64,000 nt of DNA from Pseudomonas sp. TTU2014-080ASC. Lineage in GTDB: Bacteria > Pseudomonadota > Gammaproteobacteria > Pseudomonadales > Pseudomonadaceae. The notes below the pieces were generated by a model. That model did no database searches and was not told the origin of the DNA. It saw only the letters and a list, made by a program, of their open reading frames with translations. This document shows, piece after piece, positions 36,291 through 44,149 of this stretch (the first letter of the stretch is position 1; the number at the start of each line of letters is the position of its first letter). The position numbers and the translations under genes were made by a program. The stretch spans positions 806,001 to 870,000 of the forward strand of contig NZ_LKKK01000011.1 of NCBI RefSeq assembly GCF_001446935.1. The letters are read 5' to 3'.

Positions 36291-37567
36291 CAGACAGCAC
36301 GTCCCCATCTGACCTGTCGTTCCTCAAGTAGATTTTTGATGTGCTGGTAGATGTCGTACTCACTTAATTCCTTTGAAGCGTAGTGATCCCTGATAACGGG
36401 CCAGCAGTCCCATTGTTTTAGGGTGGAGAACGCCTTTTTTGCGCCCACTCGCTCCCTAGCCAGCAGGCTTACGAAGTTTCCCAAGAACAGCTCCACGTTT
36501 TTGCCGGAGAAGCCGCGAGAGGTCTTGTAGTAGCGTTTGTACTCAGTGTCTTCCAGCAGGGAGTCAACCGGCAGATCAACGTGCACGTCGTCTCTGATCA
36601 AGGTCCAGATGGCTTCAAAACGGCCGGGACGAGTCAGCAGCTTGAATTGACCCAGCCCATAGCGCCACAAACCGTCCAGGTGCGGAGCAAACCCGGCAAA
36701 GGATTGGGTTTCGAGTGTCTTGCCGGTTTTCAGGTCGATGGAGCCGCTGGCAAATTGCTGAATGATCGAGTGGTGATAGCGCAGCTCGATACGCCATACG
36801 GGTTGTTCAGGGTTGTAGTTGTCAGGATCGGCAGCATCCAGAGAGTCCCGGCGCTTCCAGACGCTTTCCCAGAAGTCGAGCTTATCGGTGGCCTTGGCCT
36901 GTTCGGTTTTGTTGTAGATACACAGCTGGACGCCACCCGCAGAGCCAAACATGGACGTTTCCCCGCGCCCATACACACTGGACTTAGTGGCCCAGTTCAC
37001 CTCATTGATCCCGGAAATGTCCCGGTGAGTTCTGGCGCGACAATGCATCCGTGCTACCAGATCAGTCGGTGGTATCCAGCCTTGCAGATCTAGCGCCAAA
37101 TGGACGGCACACTGGTTAATTTCAATGTGGGTCAGTACTTCGCTGGCGTAGAAGTCCAAGCGGGCTTGCAGGCGCTCGGGAGACAGGCTGTCGATGGTGT
37201 GAGGTGATACTTCGATTTTCAGATGTGGACCAATACTCTCCAACTTGGCGTTGAAGTTTTTGATCAGGAGGACGATCCCCAGATCAGCGTTTTGCAGCTT
37301 GTACTGATACCCGGAGTCACGCCCAACACGACCCGAGTGCCAGCGCTGGCCCGCGAAATCGACCATTACGCCCGGTTTCTCAAACAGGGCCATGACCTCA
37401 GGGCGGATCAGCCCTTTGTACAACTGGCGAACCGTATCGACGCCACAGCGGAGCAGACGAACGTCTGTCAGGTCTGTGATCGTTGCGGTGCCATCATCAA
37501 AGAAAACCCGACCGGTTTTCGATTCATTAAAAACACGATCTAAACGAATCTGGTCTTTTGCTTTCAT
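36290..37567 (-). CDS. Phage replication initiation protein (gpII/X type)
   Basis: This 425-residue protein belongs to the gpII/X group of replication initiators that nick the double-stranded form to start rolling-circle replication of filamentous phages. Visible segments are the middle domain HLALDLQGWIPPTDLVARMHCRARTH and IELRYHHSIIQQFA. Conserved tyrosine candidates occur in YKRYYKTSRGF. An AAGGAG site precedes the ATG. It overlaps the integrase gene by one base-pair step (ATGA), so integrase and replication genes are cotranslated. Confidence 0.85.
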   Translation of the reverse strand: MKAKDQIRLDRVFNESKTGRVFFDDGTATITDLTDVRLLRCGVDTVRQLYKGLIRPEVMALFEKPGVMVDFAGQRWHSGRVGRDSGYQYKLQNADLGIVLLIKNFNAKLESIGPHLKIEVSPHTIDSLSPERLQARLDFYASEVLTHIEINQCAVHLALDLQGWIPPTDLVARMHCRARTHRDISGINEVNWATKSSVYGRGETSMFGSAGGVQLCIYNKTEQAKATDKLDFWESVWKRRDSLDAADPDNYNPEQPVWRIELRYHHSIIQQFASGSIDLKTGKTLETQSFAGFAPHLDGLWRYGLGQFKLLTRPGRFEAIWTLIRDDVHVDLPVDSLLEDTEYKRYYKTSRGFSGKNVELFLGNFVSLLARERVGAKKAFSTLKQWDCWPVIRDHYASKELSEYDIYQHIKNLLEERQVRWGRAV

Positions 37568-37710
37568 GTCTTGAATCTCCTTTTTGTGACGAATTGAGAC
37601 GTTTGGAACTGGTTTATCTGACGTGTTACAGGGGCGTCAGCGCCGCGCTTTTGGCGCAGCACTCGTACCGCGTGCATGCGCGCAAAAGCCTCTACGCAGC
37701 CGCTTGGGGC
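37568..37710. other. Intergenic stretch between rep and the assembly ATPase, possible phage origin
   Basis: The stretch contains GAATTGAGACG (37591-37601), one copy of a motif dispersed in the prophage, and a GC-rich hairpin-prone segment at about 37636-37695 with CGCC/GGCG arms around CTTTT. In filamentous phages the replication origin lies between genes near rep; assignment here is a guess. Confidence 0.35.
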
Positions 37711-38892
37711 TCACCACAGGAACTTTCCATTTTCGTGCTCAACAACCGTTACGGTAGATTTAGGTTCAGTTGGCACAAGCGGCTGTTGAGGCTGCTGGTT
37801 CGGCTGTTGAGGTGGCTGTTGTAGCTGCGCATGCTGCTCTGATCGATCAGGAATACTCGGGTCGAAGTAGCCGTTCTCCACCACGTTGCTGCAAAAGATG
37901 AAGTCGGTTTTCACGCGGGTGCCTTGCTGGGTGTAGCACTGGCAAACAGTGGGCTTGCCATTCACTACAGCACTCGACATACGACTAAACTCACGGGCGT
38001 ATGTGGTGGGGTCGGTGCTGGACATGCAATACAGCCGCGGGTAAGCCACAGGCTGCGTAAGCTGGTCATAGATGGGGGCCGATGCAGGTATTTGCGGGAT
38101 ACGCGGGGCGCGCTGCTCAAGGTATTGCGCAGGGCTTTGTGGGCGGTCTGAGGGATCGGCTTGGCCAGCAGGTTTGATGAAAGCACCCACCGTTGATTTA
38201 ACCTGATCAACCATACTGCCCGGCATTTCGGCTGCGCCTGGCTGGGTTTTGACCTGCTCAGATGCATAGCGATCATAGGCCCGGTAGACCAGCACCCCAG
38301 CCCCTGCAATTACCATCATGGCCAAGATGAACTTGGTCGGTAGCTTGGTCTGAAAGTGGTGCTGGGCGTTACTGCTGGTGTAAACCGCGAAGTACTTCTT
38401 ATCCAGGCGTAACGACTTTTTGTCCGCATCCTTAAAGCTGGTTTTGGTCTCGACCTTTTCTATCACCGCCTCTGACTCAAAGCGCAGCAGTTGCTGCGAT
38501 TTGAATACCCGCCAGTAGTGAATATGGCCATTGCACAGGCGGCGCAGATGGACGTCGATATAGCGCGGGTCTTGGGTGACCAAATGCACTTCGTGGCCGT
38601 TGTGGCGCATGGTTTCGAAGCGGGTGATGTGCTCCGGGGGGCGCGCCCGTGGGTCACGCGCACCAAACCACCCCTGGGCTTCATCCACCACAATGATGGA
38701 GTCAGCAGGTAGCTCAAACCATTTTTCAGGGTCATCAAAGGAAAACCATGGAGCGCGAAGCTGCTCTGGCTTGAGGCCGTTGATGTTGTGGAAATAAACC
38801 GTGCGCCCTTCAGAGTGGGCCTTTTGATCCACCTCACGGATTGTATTGAGGGTTTTGCCGTGGCCGGGCTTGCCCGTGCGTATATAGAGCAT
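37711..38892 (-). CDS. zot: Zot-like assembly ATPase (gpI family)
   Basis: This 393-residue inner-membrane ATPase drives extrusion of the filamentous virion. It has an N-terminal P-loop GKPGHGKT (7-14) and Walker B IIVVDEAQGWF, then a membrane helix (FILAMMVIAGAGVLVYRAY, about 206-225). The periplasmic C-terminal domain has several Cys and a Gln/Pro-rich tail. This is the zonular-occludens-toxin family architecture found in Pf phages. It lies between the rep and gVI-like genes, with 143 bases before rep. Confidence 0.93.
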   Translation of the reverse strand: MLYIRTGKPGHGKTLNTIREVDQKAHSEGRTVYFHNINGLKPEQLRAPWFSFDDPEKWFELPADSIIVVDEAQGWFGARDPRARPPEHITRFETMRHNGHEVHLVTQDPRYIDVHLRRLCNGHIHYWRVFKSQQLLRFESEAVIEKVETKTSFKDADKKSLRLDKKYFAVYTSSNAQHHFQTKLPTKFILAMMVIAGAGVLVYRAYDRYASEQVKTQPGAAEMPGSMVDQVKSTVGAFIKPAGQADPSDRPQSPAQYLEQRAPRIPQIPASAPIYDQLTQPVAYPRLYCMSSTDPTTYAREFSRMSSAVVNGKPTVCQCYTQQGTRVKTDFIFCSNVVENGYFDPSIPDRSEQHAQLQQPPQQPNQQPQQPLVPTEPKSTVTVVEHENGKFLW

Positions 38893-38903
38893 GGGAAGTA
38901 TCC

Positions 38904-39230
38904 TTAGGCCTCAATAGAAGTGCCGCCCGGCTTACGCCAGACTTGGTTTCGCCTGCTGTCAGTGGCCTTATCAATACCGGCCAGCATGAAACGGGTAGAA
39001 ATGGCGGCAAAGTAGAGGTTTACCACCACATCGAATTTGGCGAGGCCGAGGAGCTGTTGAATGACCGGGCCAATCTCACCCATGCGGGCGAACAGGTAGG
39101 ACTGAGCTTCACCAATGATCAGATTGAAGCCAACGTAGGTAATGAAACCGAAACCTACGATGCGCAAAACCATCTTTACCAACGGCCCAAGGATGATGAT
39201 CAGCAGTTGGGCAATATAGAGAAAGTGCAT
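38904..39230 (-). CDS. gVI-like minor coat protein (DUF2523)
   Basis: This 108-residue hydrophobic protein has three membrane segments (MHFLYIAQLLIIILGPLVKM, IVGFGFITYVGFNLII, VVVNLYFAAISTRFMLAG), typical of the DUF2523 family that occupies the gVI position in Pf-like phages. It overlaps the attachment-protein gene by one base and precedes the Zot gene by 11 bases. It probably caps the virion end with the attachment protein. Confidence 0.85.
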   Translation of the reverse strand: MHFLYIAQLLIIILGPLVKMVLRIVGFGFITYVGFNLIIGEAQSYLFARMGEIGPVIQQLLGLAKFDVVVNLYFAAISTRFMLAGIDKATDSRRNQVWRKPGGTSIEA

Positions 39231-40672
39231 CAGTTACCTCCTACGGAGCGACCGACATAGAGCGCGGCCAATACGGTGGCAACCGCGACGAACAGACCAC
39301 TAAGGTCTGTTGCAGCGCGGCACAGGGGCTCATAACTGAGAGTGAAGGTGCGACCACCCGCAGTGGTCAGAGAGAAGCTTTCAGCGGTTGGGCAAGATGC
39401 AGGCAGGAAGCGCGTGCCTTTGCTGATAAAGGTCGGCACATCAATATCGCCACTGCCTTCATCGAGTTTGAATTTGTCACCCTGGCCTTCAAACAGGCCT
39501 TTTATATCGTCCTTGTTTTCCTCAAAGTCCCCGGCCTCTTCAAAATCACAACGGGCCTCATACTGCTGACTAAGAATGGCGCACTGGACGGCATCACCAT
39601 CGCACACAGGGGCTGCATCACAGGTTTGGCCACCAGACACGCTGCTTTCACTTTCGTCTTGCTCTTCTTCGCGGTCTTCTTGGGTTTTACCGTCAGAGTC
39701 CGGACAGGCTGGGCCAGTACAGGTAGTGGACTCGCCACCCGGAGTGCCGTCCGATTTTGTGTGGTTGTTGGTAACTGACGTGGTGGTACTGCTTGAACAA
39801 GCGTTAACACCAGAGCAGTTGGTGGTGGTCGTAGTTGTTGTAGTGGTGGTGTCTTTAGAGCCATCAGGGTTGGTCTTTTCAGTAACCTCAACCTCAGTGG
39901 TTTTATCTGACAGTTTGGAGCCCGGTACTTTCGGCTCGCAGCGATACTCACCGCCCGTTTCAAACTGGCCGCAGTTCATGTCGCCTATATCAATGTATTT
40001 TTCTGTGGCCGTGCAGGTGAAATGCTGACGTCCCTCAGCATCCGTCACCTTATTGGTGCATTCGCTGTTGCTCTCAGCCGACGGCGTGCTACTTGCGGGC
40101 TTTTCACGGGCCGCTTCATCACCCGTACAGGACACGCCATTGCCCTTATAGCCGTAGTCCGCAAATACACCCGAAGGGTCGCCATTTACAAACCGATAAA
40201 TTCTAGATGGCGCTTGCTGGCCGAAGGCGTACTGACAACCGCCATCACAAACAACACCCGGCGTTTCAACGCGACCGCCAATGACGCCGCGACCAGTGAA
40301 ATCACCTAGCCGGTGCTGATGGCTGACATTGCTACCGGAAGACGATGCACATTTATCAAGTTCAGGCTTAACGCACTGGCCATCAATCAACTGATTAGGG
40401 ACCTCACAAGAGGCCAGACAAACCGAGCCGTTATCACCGTACTGACAAGTTACTTTGCTTACGTTGCCCTTTTCCCCTCCTACACACCGATAAACTTCCC
40501 CTTCAATTTGCCAACCGCCATATTCCATAGAATGGCCACATGCAGCCTCAATGGTGCGATGCATGGTGCGATCCCCCCAAAGACGCTGCCAAAGAGTCGA
40601 AGCAACCCCAAACTGCCCCCACCCCAACAGGCTGAGAGCAAGCAAAACTCGAAGCACAGCGAATGGCCGCAT
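39230..40672 (-). CDS. Phage attachment protein (gpIII/CoaA-like minor coat protein)
   Basis: This 480-residue secreted virion-tip protein has signal peptide MRPFAVLRVLLALSLLGWGQ, then about 200 residues rich in Cys and Gly. A Thr-rich spacer includes ten consecutive Thr and is flanked by Asn, Ser and Asp. An acidic C-terminal domain and a membrane anchor (LFVAVATVLAALYVGR) follow. Position and architecture match the gpIII of filamentous phages, which binds the pilus receptor. Receptor-binding regions are usually the most variable, and the low-complexity linker may vary between strains. Start 40672 is chosen over the GTG at 40681. Confidence 0.85.
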   Translation of the reverse strand: MRPFAVLRVLLALSLLGWGQFGVASTLWQRLWGDRTMHRTIEAACGHSMEYGGWQIEGEVYRCVGGEKGNVSKVTCQYGDNGSVCLASCEVPNQLIDGQCVKPELDKCASSSGSNVSHQHRLGDFTGRGVIGGRVETPGVVCDGGCQYAFGQQAPSRIYRFVNGDPSGVFADYGYKGNGVSCTGDEAAREKPASSTPSAESNSECTNKVTDAEGRQHFTCTATEKYIDIGDMNCGQFETGGEYRCEPKVPGSKLSDKTTEVEVTEKTNPDGSKDTTTTTTTTTTNCSGVNACSSSTTTSVTNNHTKSDGTPGGESTTCTGPACPDSDGKTQEDREEEQDESESSVSGGQTCDAAPVCDGDAVQCAILSQQYEARCDFEEAGDFEENKDDIKGLFEGQGDKFKLDEGSGDIDVPTFISKGTRFLPASCPTAESFSLTTAGGRTFTLSYEPLCRAATDLSGLFVAVATVLAALYVGRSVGGN

Positions 40673-40677
40673 CACAA

Positions 40678-40749
40678 TCACACCCGCCCAAAGAAAACGA
40701 GGTAAAACGCCAGTGTGGTGAGGATCAGCACGTACAGTTCATAGCTCAT
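40678..40749 (-). CDS. 23-residue phage membrane peptide, possible minor coat protein
   Basis: The frame encodes MSYELYVLILTTLAFYLVFF plus GRV, a single membrane helix with a basic end. It lies between the coat-gene terminator and the attachment-protein gene, with AGGTAAG upstream. Filamentous phages encode tiny hydrophobic minor coat proteins (gpVII and gpIX) in this part of the genome, which is the likely role. It is too short for standard gene callers. Confidence 0.55.
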   Translation of the reverse strand: MSYELYVLILTTLAFYLVFFGRV

Positions 40750-40762
40750 GGCGGCTTACCTG

Positions 40763-40788
40763 AAAGAAAACCCCGCCGAAGCGGGGCT
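40763..40788 (-). terminator. Terminator after the major coat gene
   Basis: CCCCGC (40771-40776) and GCGGGG (40781-40786) form a stable stem with a TTCG loop on the minus strand, followed by TTTTCTTTC. A strong stop after the coat gene is a standard filamentous-phage device to raise coat expression over downstream genes. Confidence 0.85.
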
Positions 40789-40816
40789 TAGTGCATCGGC
40801 TTGAACGCGTAGCCCC

Positions 40817-41026
40817 TTACAGAGCGCGGCGCATGTACTTGAAGGCCATTGCCGCGATGATCACGGCAAACACACCCCAACCGATGGTGCCAACGTCAGT
40901 ACCGGCGGTATCCAAAGAATCGGTGGCCTCAGTCGGTACAGCCGCATAGGCTTGCTGAACAGTCAGCAGGCCAACCGCAGCAGCGGCACCGAGGGAGCGT
41001 TTCAGGTTTTGCAGATTGCGTTTCAT
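40817..41026 (-). CDS. Major coat protein precursor (CoaB/gpVIII-like)
   Basis: This 69-residue precursor has signal peptide MKRNLQNLKRSLGAAAAVGL ending near AYA (26-28). The mature protein of about 41 residues has an acidic N-terminus (VPTEATDSLDTAGTD), a single membrane helix (IGWGVFAVIIAAMAF) and a basic C-terminus (KYMRRAL) that contacts DNA. Size and design match filamentous-phage major coat proteins. A terminator follows. Confidence 0.9.
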   Translation of the reverse strand: MKRNLQNLKRSLGAAAAVGLLTVQQAYAAVPTEATDSLDTAGTDVGTIGWGVFAVIIAAMAFKYMRRAL

Positions 41027-41036
41027 AGGTGTTACC

Positions 41037-41252
41037 TCACTGTTTGAGAACTTTCTTCAACACGAGGAAGCCGAAAACAGTGGCGAACAGGATGATTGCT
41101 TCGCCCTGGAGCTGTTGAACGTCTTCCCAACTCAGCGCAGAGCCGTACAAACTCTGCATTTCCTCGACCGTGAGAGAAACCAGCGCGCCGGTGCAGGTGG
41201 GCGAGCCATCCGCGCCGATCAACCAATCCCCCTCACAGGCAAGAAAATTCAC
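41037..41252 (-). CDS. Small phage membrane protein, 71 residues
   Basis: The protein begins MNFLACEGDWLIGADGSPTC and has one C-terminal membrane helix (AIILFATVFGFLVLKKVL). It holds the place of the small conserved protein found just upstream of the coat gene in Pf phages, and may be a minor structural or assembly protein. It overlaps the next upstream gene by four bases. Confidence 0.75.
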   Translation of the reverse strand: MNFLACEGDWLIGADGSPTCTGALVSLTVEEMQSLYGSALSWEDVQQLQGEAIILFATVFGFLVLKKVLKQ

Positions 41253-41434
41253 GCATCGCCCTCCAACTGCTTACGGGCTGCTGCTTCATTCCTTTCCCGG
41301 CAATCCGGGCAAATCGCGTAGTCCGGGGCCGTACGGAAATCGCTGATCCAGTCGCGCTGGTCGGCTGGCATGTCGTACAGCTGGCCGATTACACACAGGC
41401 ACTGGTCACACACAACGCGATCAACAATCAGCAC
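41249..41434 (-). CDS. Small phage zinc-ribbon-like protein, 61 residues
   Basis: Two CxxC pairs, CDQC (9-12) and CPDC (42-45), suggest a zinc-binding fold; the C-terminus is charged (RNEAAARKQLEGDA). It lies 11 bases from the ssDNA-binding protein gene and overlaps the next gene (ATGA). Function not known; a Pf-phage early protein by position. Confidence 0.7.
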   Translation of the reverse strand: MLIVDRVVCDQCLCVIGQLYDMPADQRDWISDFRTAPDYAICPDCRERNEAAARKQLEGDA

Positions 41435-41445
41435 GGCCCGAGTCC

Positions 41446-41814
41446 TTACGCCTTGGCCGAGTCAGCCGCAGGCTTAGCGGGCTGGCTTGGGGTTGGTTGG
41501 GCTTGTGGAGTGGTAGTGCGGGCCGATGGTTTGGCGTCTACCGGCTCGATATGCAGGGCGAGGTTTTTGCCCTTGTTCTGGCCGCCGCGAGCGACTTCGA
41601 AGGTAATACGCACCAGCTGCAACGGGTCGATGTTTGCGCCAGCGGCGAACACCTCATTGGCGACTTCATCCGCAATCGCCATACCGATGATGGACAGGCC
41701 GTGCTCAGTCTTGCCGTCCGGCTCGTCGCCATAAAAAACCTTGGCGTATTTGGTTTCCTCGACTTGAGTCATTTGAGTGCCGAGAAATGCAACTTCCATA
41801 GTTGAACGTGCCAT
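41446..41814 (-). CDS. Phage single-stranded-DNA-binding protein (gpV-like)
   Basis: This 122-residue protein begins MARSTMEVAFLGTQMTQVEE and has an OB-fold-like core (QLVRITFEVARGGQNKGKNL) and a Pro/Thr/Ala-rich tail. It takes the place of the Pf ssDNA-binding protein that coats the phage genome before assembly. GAGG lies about ten bases before the ATG. It is preceded by 282 bases without a gene that probably hold the main promoter. Confidence 0.8.
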   Translation of the reverse strand: MARSTMEVAFLGTQMTQVEETKYAKVFYGDEPDGKTEHGLSIIGMAIADEVANEVFAAGANIDPLQLVRITFEVARGGQNKGKNLALHIEPVDAKPSARTTTPQAQPTPSQPAKPAADSAKA

Positions 41815-42096
41815 CTTTTGTAACCTCGTTTAGTTGCGCTTAAGAGCGCTGGTTTAGCTTTTTGCAGGCCGAACGATCCCGAGCAGCGGAACTGATAAAG
41901 TTCTGCAACTGCCTGATTTAGAGCGGCTTGTAAGGGTTAGCTGTGATCAGTTATACGCGATAAAAACAGTAAAAATTCATAGATAGTTAAATGTCATGGT
42001 TAAACTTTTTCTGTGCCGAATAGTGAAACACTGAGACAGTTGGAAACCTCCTTGATTAATTGTGTTAATCGAAAAACACCAAGGGCCATGCCCTTG
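41815..42096. other. Gene-free stretch upstream of the ssDNA-binding protein gene
   Basis: No gene is visible in this AT-rich stretch. GAATAGTGAAACACTGAGAC at 42018-42037 is a copy of a motif dispersed in the prophage. It probably holds the promoter for the structural genes and possibly replication signals. Confidence 0.5.
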
Positions 42097-42315
42097 TCAT
42101 CCCGTTTCGCCGCCATCACCCGCGACTGGCAGATGAAGTCGTGTTGAATCAGTTGCATCGTTGGGGCCAGTCACGGATGCCGGAGGCGACAGCCATTCGA
42201 AAATCTCCCTGACAGCTTCAAACGATGCAGGCAGATACGGCCCAGCCACTGCATAAATAAGCGTGAAGAAGAGCAGGCCGAGAAAAACATCCAAAGCCCA
42301 AGACGGCAGTTTCAT
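42097..42315 (-). CDS. Small phage membrane protein, 72 residues
   Basis: It has one N-terminal membrane helix (WALDVFLGLLFFTLIYAVAG) followed by a polar tail (SVTGPNDATDSTRLHLP). It starts four bases after the end of the upstream CxxC protein gene. Pf phages carry comparable small early genes here. Function unknown. Confidence 0.6.
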   Translation of the reverse strand: MKLPSWALDVFLGLLFFTLIYAVAGPYLPASFEAVREIFEWLSPPASVTGPNDATDSTRLHLPVAGDGGETG

Positions 42316-42319
42316 ACTG

Positions 42320-42655
42320 TTACCCCACTAGCTCGAAAGGTTCGTGAATCGGCACAAAAGGCACCGGCTTGCCGATGTTCTCGACAACGCGCCAAAACGG
42401 CTGAGGGCGCTGGCTGGGCGTGTGTTTCGCGCAGGTATAGGCCGGTATCACCTGCCACTGCGAAATCAACGGTGTCCAGATGCCAGAAACTTTGCCTACC
42501 TTTAGTATGCGTATCCGTTGAACAAACGCGGGGCGGCATTGGTCGCAGGGTGTGAATAGGCAGCGAGCGGGTTTCGCCATTTCTGTTTTTGACCAACAAA
42601 CAGAGCAGGTGCAGTCCGGGTTGTGCGGTACGTGCCTGTAACTGGATTGCTTCAT
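42320..42655 (-). CDS. Small phage protein with Cys pairs, 111 residues
   Basis: The product begins MKQSSYRHVPHNPDCTCSVC. It contains CxCxxC and, after FTPCDQC, a second Cys pair, so it may bind zinc; the rest is basic and aromatic. It lies directly downstream of the excisionase-like gene. A longer overlapping frame (42312-42710) lacks these features and a ribosome-binding site. Function unknown. Confidence 0.6.
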   Translation of the reverse strand: MKQSSYRHVPHNPDCTCSVCWSKTEMAKPARCLFTPCDQCRPAFVQRIRILKVGKVSGIWTPLISQWQVIPAYTCAKHTPSQRPQPFWRVVENIGKPVPFVPIHEPFELVG

Positions 42656-42658
42656 AAG

Positions 42659-42913
42659 TCATACGGACCTCTTCAGCAAAGCAGCATGTAGGGTAGGGGC
42701 AGCGTTCCAATCCTGTTGGGTTAACCAGGAGCGCACGAGAGCAGCATTGATCATGCGCAGCTTGCCAACCTTTACAGAGGGCAACACACCACGATAGACC
42801 CAGCCGCGCACCGTGCCGCAGGTAAGGCCGTTGCGCTCAGCCCATGTTTTGATGGACTCGAGGTCTTGATAAGGTGTGATTAGGTTCGATGGTTCTAACT
42901 CTTCCAGTTCCAT
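42659..42913 (-). CDS. Excisionase-like DNA-binding regulator
   Basis: This 84-residue protein has a MerR/Xis-type winged helix: LESIKTWAERNGLTCGTVRG, then WVYRGVLPSVKVGKLRMIN. It occupies the place of XisF in Pf phages, which promotes excision and switches on the lytic genes. The ATG at 42913 follows GGA seven bases upstream; a TTG at 42934 is less likely. It is the first gene of the minus-strand phage operon and faces the repressor gene across three operators. Confidence 0.85.
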   Translation of the reverse strand: MELEELEPSNLITPYQDLESIKTWAERNGLTCGTVRGWVYRGVLPSVKVGKLRMINAALVRSWLTQQDWNAAPTLHAALLKRSV

Positions 42914-42959
42914 GTGCGTTCCGTCACTATTCAAAGCAATTTGTACCGCTGAGTTGGAC

Positions 42960-43022
42960 TGACAAATTATTTGTCACGCCGCAACGCTACAGACAAATTA
43001 TTCGTCAGACAAATTATTTGTC
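42960..43022. promoter_or_regulatory. Three palindromic operators of the prophage switch
   Basis: GACAAATTATTTGTC occurs at 42961-42975 (extended TGACAAATTATTTGTCA, 42960-42976), as GACAAATTATTCGTC at 42992-43006, and again at 43008-43022. The sites lie between the divergent excisionase and repressor genes, spaced 31 and 16 bases. Each is a near-perfect dyad suited to a dimeric repressor. Confidence 0.85.
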
Positions 43023-43044
43023 ATTATTTTTAGAGCTTTTAGGA

Positions 43045-43275
43045 ATGATAGAAGAGCGTCTTAGAACACTTGTTCGGCATATCGGAGCTGCACGGCTGGC
43101 TGAGATGACTGCTATCAAGAATCGCCGTCGATGGCAGACAGTTGCTACTGATTTGAAGGTTAAGGCGCGTGTTGAAGATCTAGAGGAAGTGTTGAGGGTC
43201 TTTCCCGAATACGAGTTGTGGATATTGAAGGGGGAGGTCGATGATCAAAAGGGACAGATCTCGCCAAGTGATTAA
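43045..43275 (+). CDS. Prophage repressor candidate, 76 residues
   Basis: This small basic helical protein begins MIEERLRTLVRHIGAARLAE and continues with TAIKNRRRWQTVATD, a helix-turn-helix-like core, then an acidic second half. It is divergent from the excisionase gene and preceded by three palindromic operators. In Pf phages the immunity repressor occupies this spot. The frame extends upstream to 42889, but that part overlaps the operators, so the ATG at 43045 is used. Confidence 0.7.
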   Translation: MIEERLRTLVRHIGAARLAEMTAIKNRRRWQTVATDLKVKARVEDLEEVLRVFPEYELWILKGEVDDQKGQISPSD

Positions 43276-43454
43276 GCTCTATCGATTTTTAATTAATAAT
43301 TTAAATTAATGTTGTAGTGGTAGGAAAACCTGAGGGCGCTTGAATATTGAAAAAGCGATTGCTTCAAAAGTAAATTATCGACACTGAGCTTCTTGGTCTA
43401 TTGATAATGGTGCGAATTTAAATAACTTCTGTTTATATTATTGCAGGATTTTTT

Positions 43455-44105
43455 ATGGATAGATCGATCGATACGCGTCGGGCGTTAGTTGAAATTGAAA
43501 AGCACTCGGAGCTTCGTGAAGGGAATGAAGCAGCTACTCGTCTTAAAGTCATAAATCGAATTCTCATAGATATACTTGGTTGGACTGATGAGGATATACA
43601 TCCTGAGGAGCATGTTACTGAGGATGGTTACACTACTTATGCTGATTACATTCTTAGAACGGCAAATACTGCAATAGTAGTAGAAGCAAAGAAATATGGT
43701 GCGGCTTTTAATGTCGAGCCAAATCAAAGAAAGGTAAAGTTGACTAATAAATTCCTGCAAAGCGAAATCGGTGAGGCGATAATTCAGGCTAGGGACTACG
43801 CCAGAAAAATGTCTATAGATTTTGCAATTGCGACAAATGGCTCGGTATGGGCGGTGTTTCCAGCTCAGCGACATGACCAGGTTAGATTTAATGAATCTTA
43901 CGCGCTCATATTTTGGTCACTTAGCGACTGTCTTGATGAAAATTATAGTGAGTTTTATGATCTGCTCAGCAGAGAGGCTGTAATAACAGGTAGTCTAGAG
44001 GCGAATTTAATCGGTCGCTTTGTAAATCAGACAGAAAATAGAAAGTTAGGAAGTTTTTTTTCAACTAATGTCAAGGGGCGTCAGGTAATCCAATTTTCCA
44101 CATAA
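43455..44105 (+). CDS. PD-(D/E)XK nuclease domain protein, HsdR N-terminus-like (5' part of a split gene)
   Basis: This 216-residue product resembles the N-terminal nuclease domain of type I restriction HsdR. It has a helical start (RLKVINRILIDILGWTDED) and the catalytic signature Asp64-x12-Glu77-x-Lys79 in ADYILRTANTAIVVEAKK, then QARDYARKMSIDFAIATNG, where such domains place a Q-x-x-x-Y-like motif. The gene is AT-rich and unlike its neighbours in codon use. It ends 45 bases before the next frame, and the two reading frames overlap at 44069-44105, so it is probably the broken front half of one protein with the NTPase downstream. A defence role is inferred from domain type and location. Confidence 0.7.
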   Translation: MDRSIDTRRALVEIEKHSELREGNEAATRLKVINRILIDILGWTDEDIHPEEHVTEDGYTTYADYILRTANTAIVVEAKKYGAAFNVEPNQRKVKLTNKFLQSEIGEAIIQARDYARKMSIDFAIATNGSVWAVFPAQRHDQVRFNESYALIFWSLSDCLDENYSEFYDLLSREAVITGSLEANLIGRFVNQTENRKLGSFFSTNVKGRQVIQFST

Positions 44106-44149
44106 TCGAGCATGAAGTAGTTTCTGCTTTTTCAGATTCTATAGTCGGG

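Noticed and set aside
39576..40309. Plus-strand frames opposite the attachment-protein gene
   Set aside because: They mirror the Thr/Cys-rich coding strand as Val/Ser-rich text and have no start signals.
42312..42710. Longer frame overlapping the small Cys-pair phage protein
   Set aside because: It lacks a ribosome-binding site and protein-like features. The shorter frame has paired cysteines and fits the operon spacing.
44054..44061. Run of eight T at the end of the nuclease frame as a programmed frameshift site
   Set aside because: A -1 slip there meets TAA at 44066-44068 and a +1 slip meets another stop shortly after, so it cannot join the nuclease to the NTPase.
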